Positions 9,354-17,796 of a stretch of 64,000 bases of DNA are shown in pieces (the first letter of the stretch is position 1; the number at the start of each line of letters is the position of its first letter). Below the pieces are notes generated by a model. That model made no database searches and was not told where the DNA came from. It saw only the letters and a program-made list of their open reading frames with translations. Made by a program: the position numbers and the translations under genes. Source of the stretch: Caldilineaceae bacterium. GTDB lineage: Bacteria; Chloroflexota; Anaerolineae; Caldilineales; Caldilineaceae. The stretch lies in NCBI GenBank assembly GCA_022823185.1, contig JAJDXQ010000037.1:58660-122659 (forward strand), in the 5' to 3' direction.

Positions 9354-10499
9354 ATGAAGAAAGTTCGCGTTGCCATTGTCGGCATGGGCATTGGCAGGCC
9401 CAATGGGCTTGCCCTGGCAGGGAACCCGCGTGCTGAAGTCGTCGCGTTATGTGACCTGGTCGAGGAGCGCATGAGAGATTTTGCGTCGCTCCTGCCGCAG
9501 CCGGACGAGATTCGCCTGTACACGGATTTCGACGAGCTGTGCCGTAGCCGGGAGATTGATGCAGTCTTTATTGGCACGCCCAATCAGCTGCATGTGCCGA
9601 TGGGTTTGAAGGCGGTGGCACAGGACAAGCACGTCCTGATCACGAAGCCGCTGGCGGACTCGGTGGATGCGGCGAGGCGGATGGCGGACACGGCAGAGAG
9701 CGCCGGTGTCGTCAATATGATGTCGCTGGCAACGCGATTCTCGGCGGAGGTCCGCTATATGGGTGCGCTGGCGCGTCGGGGTGCTTTCGGGGACATCTAT
9801 TACGCCCGGGCCCGCAGCATCCGGCGCAACGGAATTCCATCGTGGAATACCGGCTTCATTCGGGAAGGCGGGGGCGCGTTTCGCGATATGGGTGTGCATG
9901 TTCTGGACGCGGCCTGGTGGATGCTGGGGATGCCGAAGCCGCTGAGCGTGACCGGCGCGGCGGGGGCAAAGTTTGGTCCGCGCGGGCTGGGGTATTTCGG
10001 AAAGAGGGCGCCGGGCGAAGTCGCGGCAACGCCGGAAAGTTACTACAGCCAGTTTGCCGCGGACGACTACGCGGGCGGCTTCATCCGTTTTGAGGGCGGC
10101 AGCGCGCTGCAGGTGGAGAGTTTCTGGGCTTCGCACCAGCCCGGTGACCTGCAGATCGAGCTGTTCGGGGACGAAGCAGGGGCGCAGCTGCGGCCGCCAA
10201 CGGTGTACACAAACGGCCCCATCCCGGCTGCGGTGGCGGAAACGGCGGAAGCGTTTGGCGCCAAACCGGCTGCTGAGCCTGCCTTGGAGGACGGGGGCGG
10301 TCCGCTTGACATCACGTTTGAGGGTCTCACCGAGGAGAGAAGCGCGACGTGGGACTCGATCGCCGCTCACTTCGTTGCCTGCATTCTGGACGGCGTCGCT
10401 TGCAAGGCGCCTCTGCGGCATGGGTTGATCGTACAGGAGATGATGGAAGGGCTGTTGAGAAGCGCCGAAAACGGGCGGGAGCAACGGCTCGACGGATAG
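9354..10499 (+). CDS. Gfo/Idh/MocA-family NAD(P)-dependent oxidoreductase
   Basis: 381-residue dehydrogenase of the family that oxidises or reduces sugars, inositols and their derivatives. The N-terminal Rossmann segment VRVAIVGMGIGRPNGLAL binds NAD(P). The family EKP motif appears as ITKPLAD, with Thr in place of Glu. The C-terminal alpha/beta domain starts at about residue 125. ATG 9354 follows GGAAGGTGG; upstream in-frame codons have no good site. Position between an enolase-superfamily enzyme and a dioxygenase supports a sugar or sugar-acid catabolic role. Confidence 0.9.
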   Translation: MKKVRVAIVGMGIGRPNGLALAGNPRAEVVALCDLVEERMRDFASLLPQPDEIRLYTDFDELCRSREIDAVFIGTPNQLHVPMGLKAVAQDKHVLITKPLADSVDAARRMADTAESAGVVNMMSLATRFSAEVRYMGALARRGAFGDIYYARARSIRRNGIPSWNTGFIREGGGAFRDMGVHVLDAAWWMLGMPKPLSVTGAAGAKFGPRGLGYFGKRAPGEVAATPESYYSQFAADDYAGGFIRFEGGSALQVESFWASHQPGDLQIELFGDEAGAQLRPPTVYTNGPIPAAVAETAEAFGAKPAAEPALEDGGGPLDITFEGLTEERSATWDSIAAHFVACILDGVACKAPLRHGLIVQEMMEGLLRSAENGREQRLDG

Positions 10500-10565
10500 C
10501 GGTCAGGATGAGGCCCTGGTCTGGAAGGACCTGAAGGGCAACTGTCAGCTGGCTAAGGAGGGAGA

Positions 10566-11477
10566 ATGATGCCGATTCTGGGCAAAGAGGATTGGGAGTT
10601 CTGGGAAGAGCACGGCTACGTTGTGGTCCCGAATGCGGTGCCGCAGGAGAATCTGGACGCGCTTGTTGAGCAGATCTGGACGTTTCTGGAGATGGACGAG
10701 GCCGATCAGGAATCCTGGTATAGGTACAAGCCCTATACGCGTGAAGATCTTTGTTCGCCAATCTCACAGGCCGGGATGGTGGAGATGTACCAGCATCAGG
10801 CATTGTGGGACAACCGCCAGTACCCGCGCATCCATCAGGCTTTCAGCGAAGTTCTGGGGACGGAGAAGCTGTGGGTGTCGCTGGACCGCGCCAATATGAA
10901 GCCGCCGGACAGGGCCGACAAGCCGGAGTGGGGCCACAAGGGCATGATTCACTGGGACATTGACACGAGCGCCTTGCCGTTGCTGGAAGGGGACGATATC
11001 GCGGCCACGTGGCGACCGGACCCAGACACGCATATTGGCGTTCAGGGCGTCCTGTATCTGACCGACACCGGCCCCGACCAGGGCGGTTTCCAGTGTATAC
11101 CGGGCTTTCACAGGACATTTTACGAGTGGGTGAAGACGCAGCCGGCCGACCGGAATCCGCGCATTCCGGACCTGCCCGATCTTAACGTCAAGGCCGTGGA
11201 AGGAAAGGCGGGGGACCTGGTGATCTGGCACCGGCTGCTGGCGCACGGAAACGGCCACAATCGCTCGACGCGGCCGCGGCTGGCGCAGTACATCACGATG
11301 GATCCGGCGCCGGAGAATGACGAGGCGCTGCGTGCGGCGCGCATTCGCTCGTGGCAGGAGTGCCGGCCCATGCCCAAATGGCCGGGCGATTCGCGAGATT
11401 GGGAGCACAAGCATCAGACGCCGGCCAAGCTGACTCCGCTGGGGCGCAGGCTGCTCGGGGCAGATTCGTGGAATTAG
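10566..11477 (+). CDS. Phytanoyl-CoA dioxygenase (PhyH)-family oxygenase
   Basis: 303-residue Fe(II)/2-oxoglutarate-dependent oxygenase. The iron-binding His129-Trp-Asp131 is in MIHWDID, a distal His (most likely His227) is in LLAHGNGHN, and Arg237 in STRPRLAQY is placed to bind 2-oxoglutarate. The GGFQCIPGFHR segment is typical of PhyH relatives. The start has a strong AAGGAGGG site; ATG 10566 and ATG 10569 are both possible. It is the last gene of the block starting at 2345 and is followed by a long hairpin. PhyH proteins hydroxylate many small molecules, so the substrate is unknown. Confidence 0.92.
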   Translation: MMPILGKEDWEFWEEHGYVVVPNAVPQENLDALVEQIWTFLEMDEADQESWYRYKPYTREDLCSPISQAGMVEMYQHQALWDNRQYPRIHQAFSEVLGTEKLWVSLDRANMKPPDRADKPEWGHKGMIHWDIDTSALPLLEGDDIAATWRPDPDTHIGVQGVLYLTDTGPDQGGFQCIPGFHRTFYEWVKTQPADRNPRIPDLPDLNVKAVEGKAGDLVIWHRLLAHGNGHNRSTRPRLAQYITMDPAPENDEALRAARIRSWQECRPMPKWPGDSRDWEHKHQTPAKLTPLGRRLLGADSWN

Positions 11478-11786
11478 CGCAGGAATGGGCTTGAATCAGC
11501 TCCAGGCTGTGCGAGCTCTACGCGAGCAGCCATCCACAGTACGCAAACGGTTGAAAGACAGAGCAGGGCGCGGATAGGGTCCTCTTCCTATCCGCGCCCT
11601 GCTCTGTTGCCGCGGCGCGAAGGACGCGGAGTACAACGCGGACGACAGGCAACCTGCCGGTTCTGCGCAGTATGCCCCCCACAACCATCCTACTTGACCC
11701 CGACAGAGTGTACGCTGACAGCAAGACAGACTGTTGGCATGGCGCTCGCGGAAGAGGAGGGCATTTCCTCGCAGGCTCGTGCATGT
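11478..11786. other. Convergent intergenic region with a long hairpin
   Basis: 309 bases between the convergent ends of the PhyH gene and the XRE regulator. The only clear structure is the inverted repeat described separately; the rest shows no gene. Confidence 0.6.
11558..11607. terminator. 21-bp perfect inverted repeat, likely bidirectional terminator
   Basis: Arms at 11558-11578 (begins ACAGAGCAGGGCGCGG) and 11587-11607 are perfect reverse complements around an eight-base loop. The element lies between convergent genes. There is no real T-tract, so termination is inferred from position and stem strength. Confidence 0.6.
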
Positions 11787-12680
11787 CTACACGAAGGCGT
11801 TGCAGGGCAGGCTGGGGTTGGGCCAGGGCATCAGCGCCAGGGGACGGTGATGCTTTTCCGCCAGGTTTTGGAACACGGCGCCGGTGTCTCGATTGCGGGG
11901 GACAAAGGTGGCAAGGTAGAGATCGCCGTAGTTGCTCAGGCTGGCGTTGGTGAAGACGGTATATGCCACAGGCCCATAGACGCCATGCTGATAGAAATGG
12001 CTGCGCAGGCGGCTGTTGTCGTCTTCGACGCGTTTGCGGCTGGCCGCCCAGAGCATCTGGAAGTCGGGGTAGGCGGACAGGGTGGCAAAAAGGTTGCGGA
12101 AGCGGGCGGTATGGCGGTAACGGAGGGTCATAACCCGCCATTGACGCATATTGGCGAGAGCGATGGCATTCCAGCCGGGACCCATCACGCGGCGGAGAGG
12201 CGCATCGGGGGCGAGCAGCAGGGAGAGGAGATTGACGTTGCCGGCTGCGCATCTTACCGCCTCCAGCTGCACCCAGTTGAGCCTGTGAAAGTCTAGAACG
12301 GCGCGATTGGCGCCGACCAGGTCGCCGAACGAATCCATGAGGAAGGCGGGTGTACAGAGCGTGCCGAGCGTGCCCCAGAGCCTGGCGAAGACTTCCTGGT
12401 GGTTGAGGTCGGAACGCACGATCGATTCGTCTGAGATTTCGCTGGCCATGGCGAAAAATTCGCGGCGTTCCAGTGAAGTAAGTTTGAAGGCCTGCGCCAG
12501 GTCCTGAAGTATTGCCTTGTCCAGCCGGACCTGGCTGCCCCGCTCGATCTTGCCGATGATTCTTGTTGTCAGACCGGTTTCTTCTGCCAGTCTTTCCTGG
12601 CTCCAATTGTTGCCGCTATCGAAATCCATCTGCTCCTTTCGCAAGGCGGCGACGACTTTGCCGAACATTTTGCGTTCCAC
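11787..12680 (-). CDS. XRE-family regulator with MmyB/MLTR-like ligand domain
   Basis: 297-residue regulator. Residues about 24-66 form a Cro/C1-type helix-turn-helix (WSQERLAEETGLTTRIIGKIERG). The rest, including LMDSFGDLVGANRAVLDFHRLNW, matches the PAS-like MmyB ligand-binding region seen in many actinobacterial and chloroflexal XRE proteins. The start is GTG 12680, six bases after GGAGGA. The gene is divergent from a glycosyltransferase, and an inverted repeat overlaps its own -35 region, pointing to autoregulation. The ligand and other targets are unknown. Confidence 0.88.
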   Translation of the reverse strand: MERKMFGKVVAALRKEQMDFDSGNNWSQERLAEETGLTTRIIGKIERGSQVRLDKAILQDLAQAFKLTSLERREFFAMASEISDESIVRSDLNHQEVFARLWGTLGTLCTPAFLMDSFGDLVGANRAVLDFHRLNWVQLEAVRCAAGNVNLLSLLLAPDAPLRRVMGPGWNAIALANMRQWRVMTLRYRHTARFRNLFATLSAYPDFQMLWAASRKRVEDDNSRLRSHFYQHGVYGPVAYTVFTNASLSNYGDLYLATFVPRNRDTGAVFQNLAEKHHRPLALMPWPNPSLPCNAFV

Positions 12681-12741
12681 AGCATCCTCCGCTGTCTATC
12701 GCCGGACACGACGTTGTATCCGGCCTTTCCTTCTGTAAGAA

Positions 12742-12769
12742 ATTCTATCAGCTTGAAACCCAATTTCAA
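12742..12769 (-). promoter_or_regulatory. Promoter of the XRE regulator
   Basis: On the minus strand TTGAAA (12769-12764), a 16-base spacer and TAGAAT (12747-12742), about 60 bases before GTG 12680. Confidence 0.6.
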
Positions 12770-12770
12770 G
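12752..12770. promoter_or_regulatory. Operator-like inverted repeat over the XRE -35 box
   Basis: CTTGAAA (12752-12758), five-base loop, TTTCAAG (12764-12770): a perfect 7-bp inverted repeat covering the -35 element and part of the spacer, as expected for repression by a dimeric HTH protein. Confidence 0.5.
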
Positions 12771-12925
12771 TGATCATGCTCCCAAATCTGAGGGCCTGAT
12801 CTCCCGAAATCGGTACATTTGCGAAAGAGGGACAGGTTTGGGGCGGGGTTCGGAAAGAGCCTGCCGAAGCGGTCGCGTTGCCATTGCGTTTCGCGGGCGC
12901 TATCTTTGCGGATTTGGCCCCGCTT

Positions 12926-12954
12926 TTGATTCGCAGTTTGCGTTGGAGTAGAAT
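12926..12954 (+). promoter_or_regulatory. Promoter for the PMT-like glycosyltransferase
   Basis: TTGATT (12926-12931), 17-base spacer, TAGAAT (12949-12954); the leader to ATG 13055 would be about 95 bases. Confidence 0.55.
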
Positions 12955-13054
12955 TGTCGGTGCTCAGAGAGCGCCCTGACCAGTGTGGGCGAGTTTGTCC
13001 CGTAGTCCCCTTTGCAATTGATCGATCGGCGGCGCCGGAATCGTGCGAGACGCT

Positions 13055-14560
13055 ATGCAATCTGCGGCTGCAGGGTATCAGGCCCCAAGGCCATCCTATA
13101 GAGGAATTTCGCTTCCCAACATTTGGGCGGCGGGATTTGGGTATCAGCGCTACCTGGGAATCCTGATTCTGGTGGGATTCGGTTTGCGCCTGGTGCTGTT
13201 GGACCGATTTCGGTTTCACCAGGATGAGGCGCTTTACGGCTACTGGGCGCTGCGCTTTCTGCACGGTGATCCCTATTTTCTGGAGCAGTGGATCGACAAG
13301 CCGCCGCTGTTCATCTGGCTGCTTGCTGTCTGGTTTAAGGCCTTTGGCGCGTCCGAGGCGAGCGCGCGGCTATTGAATGTCGGGATCAGCATTCTCACGA
13401 TCCCGGTGGTGGGCGCGATCGCGAGGCGGGCATGGTCACCCGTTGCGGGCGCAGTCGCGGCGACAGCCTATGCGCTGAACCCCTTTGCCATCAGCTATAG
13501 CCCGACGGCATTCACCGATCCGCTGCTGGTCCTGGCAGGCGTCTGTTCACTGTACGCGGCGTTGCGGTCGCGTCCCTTTCTGGCGGGGCTTTGCCTGGGG
13601 GCCGCGATCATGACCAAGCAGCAGGGGGTCTTCTTTGCTCCGCTGACGCTGGCGGTTCTGCTCACGAGAAACCCGGAATCAATCGTTGCCTCGACGCTGC
13701 GTGCGGTCGGGGGCCTCGCATTGGCGGCGCTGCCGGTCCTGTACTGGGACAGTCTGCGCTGGGCGGTGGCGCCTTCGCCGTGGGACCTGGCCGTGCGCAA
13801 CTACGGCGCGCTGGCGTTGCTTCCGGTCGACCAGTGGCCGGGACGGTTTGTGGGGATCGCCGAGTTGCTGTGGTATCTGACCGCCAGCAGCGTGGTGTGG
13901 GCTGTTTTGGGGGCAGCTGCGGCGCTGGCGGCGGTCTACAGCTGGCGCCAGGGAAATCCATGGCCGCGGCGCGCGGTGTTTGCCGTTCTGCTCTGTGGGT
14001 GGATTGGGGCGTACTGGGCGGTGCACGCCGCGTTCAGTCTGCCGATATGGGACCGGTATTTCTTGCCGCTGGCGCCGGCATTCGCGTTGCTTTGCGGATG
14101 GGCCGGAGGAAGGATCGCGGCGGATCGCGGGGGCTTGTGGAGCCCGGCTGTCGTTGGCCTGGTGATTGCGCTCTTGCTTCCCGGCGCGGGGCGGGCGGCG
14201 CGGGGCGAACTGCCGATTGGCGGGGATCATGGCGCGTATGACGGCCTGCAGGAGGCGACTGCGTGGCTGGACGGGCACAGCCCGCCTGGCACCATCGTGT
14301 ATCATCAGGCTTTGAGCTGGCACTTCCAGTTCTATCTCTTCGGGAAACCGGGGGAATACAGCGCACGCTGGTTTGCGAGCCCTGTTGCCCTGGCAGATGA
14401 TGCCGCCAAGAGGCCGCAACGCGCCAGGTTTGTGATCGTTCCGGCCTGGCGGCCACTGCGCAACGCCTATCCCCACTTGGCTGCGCACGGGTTGGCGCTG
14501 GAGCCAAGGGTCAAGGAGGAACAGTTCACCGTCTATGAGATCGTTTTACGGAGGCGTTGA
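13055..14560 (+). CDS. PMT-2/ArnT-like membrane glycosyltransferase
   Basis: 501-residue polytopic membrane protein of the GT-C type (PMT_2/ArnT/GT83-like), which moves sugars from a polyprenyl-phosphate donor to an acceptor outside the membrane. It has about ten or more hydrophobic spans and the catalytic acidic pair in the first extracytoplasmic loop, FHQDEALYG (Asp57-Glu58), followed by the GDPYFLEQWIDKPPL segment typical of the family. ATG 13055 is taken as start; GTG 13043 is in frame and neither has a strong ribosome site. The acceptor (protein, lipid or cell-wall glycan) cannot be told. Confidence 0.85.
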   Translation: MQSAAAGYQAPRPSYRGISLPNIWAAGFGYQRYLGILILVGFGLRLVLLDRFRFHQDEALYGYWALRFLHGDPYFLEQWIDKPPLFIWLLAVWFKAFGASEASARLLNVGISILTIPVVGAIARRAWSPVAGAVAATAYALNPFAISYSPTAFTDPLLVLAGVCSLYAALRSRPFLAGLCLGAAIMTKQQGVFFAPLTLAVLLTRNPESIVASTLRAVGGLALAALPVLYWDSLRWAVAPSPWDLAVRNYGALALLPVDQWPGRFVGIAELLWYLTASSVVWAVLGAAAALAAVYSWRQGNPWPRRAVFAVLLCGWIGAYWAVHAAFSLPIWDRYFLPLAPAFALLCGWAGGRIAADRGGLWSPAVVGLVIALLLPGAGRAARGELPIGGDHGAYDGLQEATAWLDGHSPPGTIVYHQALSWHFQFYLFGKPGEYSARWFASPVALADDAAKRPQRARFVIVPAWRPLRNAYPHLAAHGLALEPRVKEEQFTVYEIVLRRR

Positions 14561-14621
14561 GGAGGCTGGCGGCTCAATAAGGCTTGGGCACGGTTGGCGG
14601 CCGCCGGCCTTGCAGGCATGG

Positions 14622-14630
14622 TGGTACAAT
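14622..14630 (+). promoter_or_regulatory. Extended -10 promoter element
   Basis: TGGTACAAT, an extended -10 box 38 bases before the ADP-ribosylglycohydrolase start, with no good -35. Confidence 0.35.
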
Positions 14631-14667
14631 AGTGATCCAATACAAAACGATTCAGAGGAGAAAACGG

Positions 14668-15633
14668 ATGACAGTTGAGGGGAACAGTTCCGGGTCGGAC
14701 GTACTTTCGCGGGCACAGGGCTGTCTGCTAGGCCAGTTGATCGGGGATTCACTCGGCAGCCTGGTTGAGTTTCAGTCGCCGGAACGGATTCAGCGGAGGT
14801 ATCCCGACGGCGTGCGCGATATGGCTGACGGCGGCACATTTAACACGATCGCGGGCCAGCCCACCGATGATTCGGAGATGGCGCTGATGCTGGCGCGATC
14901 GCTTGTCGCTCGCGGCACGTTCGACCAGGAAGAGGTAAGAAAGGCGTATGTATTCTGGCTGGATTCCGGGCCTTTTGACATGGGTAACACCATCCAGAGC
15001 GGCTTGACCGGTTGGCCGATTCCTTCCAGCCAGGCCAACGGCGCGATGATGCGGATCAGTCCGCTGGGAATCTTTGGGGTCAACTACGAGTTGGAGCGGG
15101 TCGCCGAGTGGGCGCGGCGGGACGCTGAACTTACGCACATTCATCCGGTGTGCCAGGAGGCGAACGCGCTGTTTGCGATGGCGATTGCGCACGCGGCGCG
15201 TACGGGATGCGGGGCGGAGGAGTTGTACGGGGAGATTGCGAATTGGGCGGATGAGATGGATGTTGACCGCCGGTTGCGGGAAACAGTTGCCGCGGCTGCC
15301 GACTCACCGCCCGCCGATTACGTGCACCAGCAGGGATGGGTGCTGATCGCCTTCCGCAATGCGCTGTGGCAGCTCCTCAACGCTGCGAATGTGGAGGAAG
15401 GAATCGTGGACTCGATCATGGGCGGAGGCGACACGGATACCAATGCGGCGATATGCGGCGCGCTGTTGGGCGCTGTCTATGGGCGGGAGGCGATTCCCGA
15501 ACGGTGGATCGAGACGATCCTTGGCTGCCGGCCGGAGAAGGGAAGGGCCGGTGTGCATAAGCCCCGCCCCGAATGCTTCTGGCCGGTGGATGCGCTGGAG
15601 CTGGCCGAGCAGTTGATCGCGCCGTCTGGCTGA
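14668..15633 (+). CDS. ADP-ribosylglycohydrolase (DraG/ARH) family protein
   Basis: 321-residue all-helical hydrolase that removes ADP-ribose from proteins or small molecules using two Mg2+. Metal-binding motifs are present: GDSLGSLVEF (about 26-35), TDDSEMAL (66-73) and GGGDTDTNAAICGALLGA (about 251-268). ATG 14668 has an AGAGGAG site eight bases upstream. Members of this family also occur inside carbohydrate operons, and the two genes that follow (DUF1907 and enolase-superfamily) fit a small-molecule rather than signalling role. That is inference; reversal of a protein modification is the alternative. Confidence 0.9.
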   Translation: MTVEGNSSGSDVLSRAQGCLLGQLIGDSLGSLVEFQSPERIQRRYPDGVRDMADGGTFNTIAGQPTDDSEMALMLARSLVARGTFDQEEVRKAYVFWLDSGPFDMGNTIQSGLTGWPIPSSQANGAMMRISPLGIFGVNYELERVAEWARRDAELTHIHPVCQEANALFAMAIAHAARTGCGAEELYGEIANWADEMDVDRRLRETVAAAADSPPADYVHQQGWVLIAFRNALWQLLNAANVEEGIVDSIMGGGDTDTNAAICGALLGAVYGREAIPERWIETILGCRPEKGRAGVHKPRPECFWPVDALELAEQLIAPSG

Positions 15634-15682
15634 GATTGGTGGGATCGTGGAACCAGAAATAGAAGGAGGCGCGGGGAGCGGG

Positions 15683-16663
15683 ATGGAAGAGATGAAACGA
15701 GCGGCGTTGTGGTCTCCGCGGCTGGAGGAGCTTGCGCCGGTCGTGCGGAAGGGTCTGGAGGCCAACTACGCCCGTGTCGAGGTTGACGTGGCCGAATGCC
15801 CCGATTTGCGGCGTCTGGGCTGCGCAAGCCGGGGAATCGGCGGTTCCACGGCGCTGTTGGAGGCGGGCGGGGAACCCTATGCGCACAACCCCCGGTACCG
15901 GCAGATCACGTTTGACATGGCGGACATGGCGCGCGACTGCGGCCGGGCCGACGGCAGCATCCTGGGCGCGGGCATGGCATTTCCGGACGTGTTGGAAGGG
16001 CACTGCGGAGAGGTCATTGCCACGTTGCAGGCGGATGGGGTCAACCGATCGAAGGTGGCGCGGGTCGGACCTGAGAAGGAGTGCATCGTTGAGGCCTATG
16101 CTTCGACGCGGCACAGCGGGCTTTCCAACCTGTTCCTGTCGGAGGGGTTGCCGGGGCCGGCGCTCAGGGTCAGCGTGGAGAAACGGACAGGCAGCGAGCG
16201 GTCCTTCACACAGGCGATGCGGAAGAGTCTGCAGGGGCACGCGGAGATTGGGGGCGACGGCGCGCCTGAAGGCGCCTTGCAGGTGGGCATGGGCGGCGTC
16301 TTTGTGGTGGAGGCGGGCCAGGTCCGCTCTCACATCATGCCGGATTACGAGTGCATCGCCCACAAGTATTACGACACCGAGGCCGAGGAGGTGGTTGCGG
16401 ACTTTCTCCAATTCTATGAGCACATGGGGCCGGACCTGCTCTGCTTCGCGGTATTCTGGACGGGGGACCCGACCGGCGGCCGGCTGCATCTGCGGGAATC
16501 GGGCGAACACACGCATTTCTTCCACATGGGTGATCTCAACCAGGCCGGCCACTATCATTATGATGTCAGCCCCGAACAGATCCGTTACACGGGATACTTC
16601 AATGTTGCCGAAGAACTGGTGCGCGTCGGAGACATCTACGCGGAGCTTGAACGGAAGATTTAA
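15683..16663 (+). CDS. DUF1907 / C11orf54-like zinc ester hydrolase
   Basis: 326-residue protein resembling human C11orf54 (PTD012), a zinc-containing hydrolase fold. The His-rich metal motif is near residues 274-292 (EHTHFFHMGDLNQAGHYHYD), matching the HxH...GHYHYD block that marks the family; the region AGGEPYAHNPRYRQITFDM is also family-like. ATG 15683 is chosen; an in-frame GTG at 15647 and ATG 15692 are alternatives. It lies 50 bases after the ADP-ribosylglycohydrolase and 21 bases before the next enzyme, so the three are probably cotranscribed. The natural substrate is unknown; an ester or lactone is a guess from the family. Confidence 0.8.
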   Translation: MEEMKRAALWSPRLEELAPVVRKGLEANYARVEVDVAECPDLRRLGCASRGIGGSTALLEAGGEPYAHNPRYRQITFDMADMARDCGRADGSILGAGMAFPDVLEGHCGEVIATLQADGVNRSKVARVGPEKECIVEAYASTRHSGLSNLFLSEGLPGPALRVSVEKRTGSERSFTQAMRKSLQGHAEIGGDGAPEGALQVGMGGVFVVEAGQVRSHIMPDYECIAHKYYDTEAEEVVADFLQFYEHMGPDLLCFAVFWTGDPTGGRLHLRESGEHTHFFHMGDLNQAGHYHYDVSPEQIRYTGYFNVAEELVRVGDIYAELERKI

Positions 16664-16683
16664 CACACATGCGAGGAGCGGAG

Positions 16684-17796
16684 ATGAAGATCGAAAAGGT
16701 CAGCGCGGTGGGTCTGCGGGGGGCGACGCCTGAGGGCGGCTGGAGCGAGGAGCTGAAGGAGGAGGACTGCGTACACACGCTTGTGTTCGTGGAAACGGAT
16801 GAAGGGGTCACCGGACACGGCGCCGTATTTACGAACGATGGGCTTGTGCTGGCCGCGCTGGAGGTGCTGCGCCCGCTGTTGATCGGGCAGTCCGCGATTG
16901 AGCCGGAACGGGTAAGCGAGCGGTTGCACCAGAATACGTTCTGGCTGGGGCGGGGCGGCAGCGTCACACATACGATCAGCGGCATCGACATTGCGCTGTG
17001 GGATATTCTGGGCAAGGTGACGGGGCAGCCGGTTGGCCGCCTGCTGGGCGGGCGGTACCGCGAACGCGTTCGGCCCTACGCTTCGCTGCTAATGGACCAG
17101 CCGGCGCCGTTACGGGACGAACTGGAGATGTGGAAGGCGCAGGGGTTCCGCGCTTTCAAGATGGGATGGGGACCTTTTGGCCGTGTCAGCGACCAGCTGG
17201 ACGAGGAGATTGTGGCAACGGCGCGCGAGGTTGTGGGCGATGACAACCAGCTGATGGTAGACGCCGGCGGAAGCGATGCGCACTGGCAGGGGCGATACAC
17301 GTGGGCGCTGCGCTGCGCGGGCATGCTGGCCGATTATGGCGTGGACTGGTTCGAGGAGCCGCTGCGGCCCGACGACCTGGAAGACTTCATCCATTTGCGG
17401 CGTAACACGACGATCCCCATCGCCGGAGGCGAGGTGATGACGCGGCGGCAGTCATTCCTTCCCTTTCTCCAGCAGGGCGCCTTCGACATCGTACAGCCGG
17501 ATGTCGCCAAGGTGGGAGGCATCAGTGAGGAGCGCCGCATCGGGTGGATGGCGCAGGAGAACGGCGTGCGCATGATTCCACATGGCTGGAACACGGCGAT
17601 GGGGCTGGCGGCCGACCTGCAGCTGGCCTCTGCGCTGGCGGATACGGACCTGGTGGAGTACAAGACCGGTTCGCCCTATATCGATGAGATCGTGGTAGGC
17701 GGCTGGCAGCTGGACGAGGATGGCATGTTGCAGATTCCCGATGGGCCGGGGCTGGGAATCGAGTTGGATATGGACGCGGTGGGGCGTTATTCGTAG
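16684..17796 (+). CDS. Enolase-superfamily enzyme, mandelate racemase-like (second copy)
   Basis: 370-residue Mg2+ enzyme of the mandelate racemase/muconate lactonizing group. Visible residues: Lys159-Met-Gly161 (KxG rather than KxK), metal ligands Asp193 (VDAGG), Glu224 (WFEEPLRPDD) and Glu250 (GGEVMTR), and Asp273/His300 (QPDVAKVGG, IPHGWNT). It differs clearly from the enzyme at 8124, so the two probably act on different acids. ATG 16684 has GAGGAG seven bases upstream. It ends the ADP-ribosylglycohydrolase/DUF1907 cluster. Confidence 0.9.
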   Translation: MKIEKVSAVGLRGATPEGGWSEELKEEDCVHTLVFVETDEGVTGHGAVFTNDGLVLAALEVLRPLLIGQSAIEPERVSERLHQNTFWLGRGGSVTHTISGIDIALWDILGKVTGQPVGRLLGGRYRERVRPYASLLMDQPAPLRDELEMWKAQGFRAFKMGWGPFGRVSDQLDEEIVATAREVVGDDNQLMVDAGGSDAHWQGRYTWALRCAGMLADYGVDWFEEPLRPDDLEDFIHLRRNTTIPIAGGEVMTRRQSFLPFLQQGAFDIVQPDVAKVGGISEERRIGWMAQENGVRMIPHGWNTAMGLAADLQLASALADTDLVEYKTGSPYIDEIVVGGWQLDEDGMLQIPDGPGLGIELDMDAVGRYS

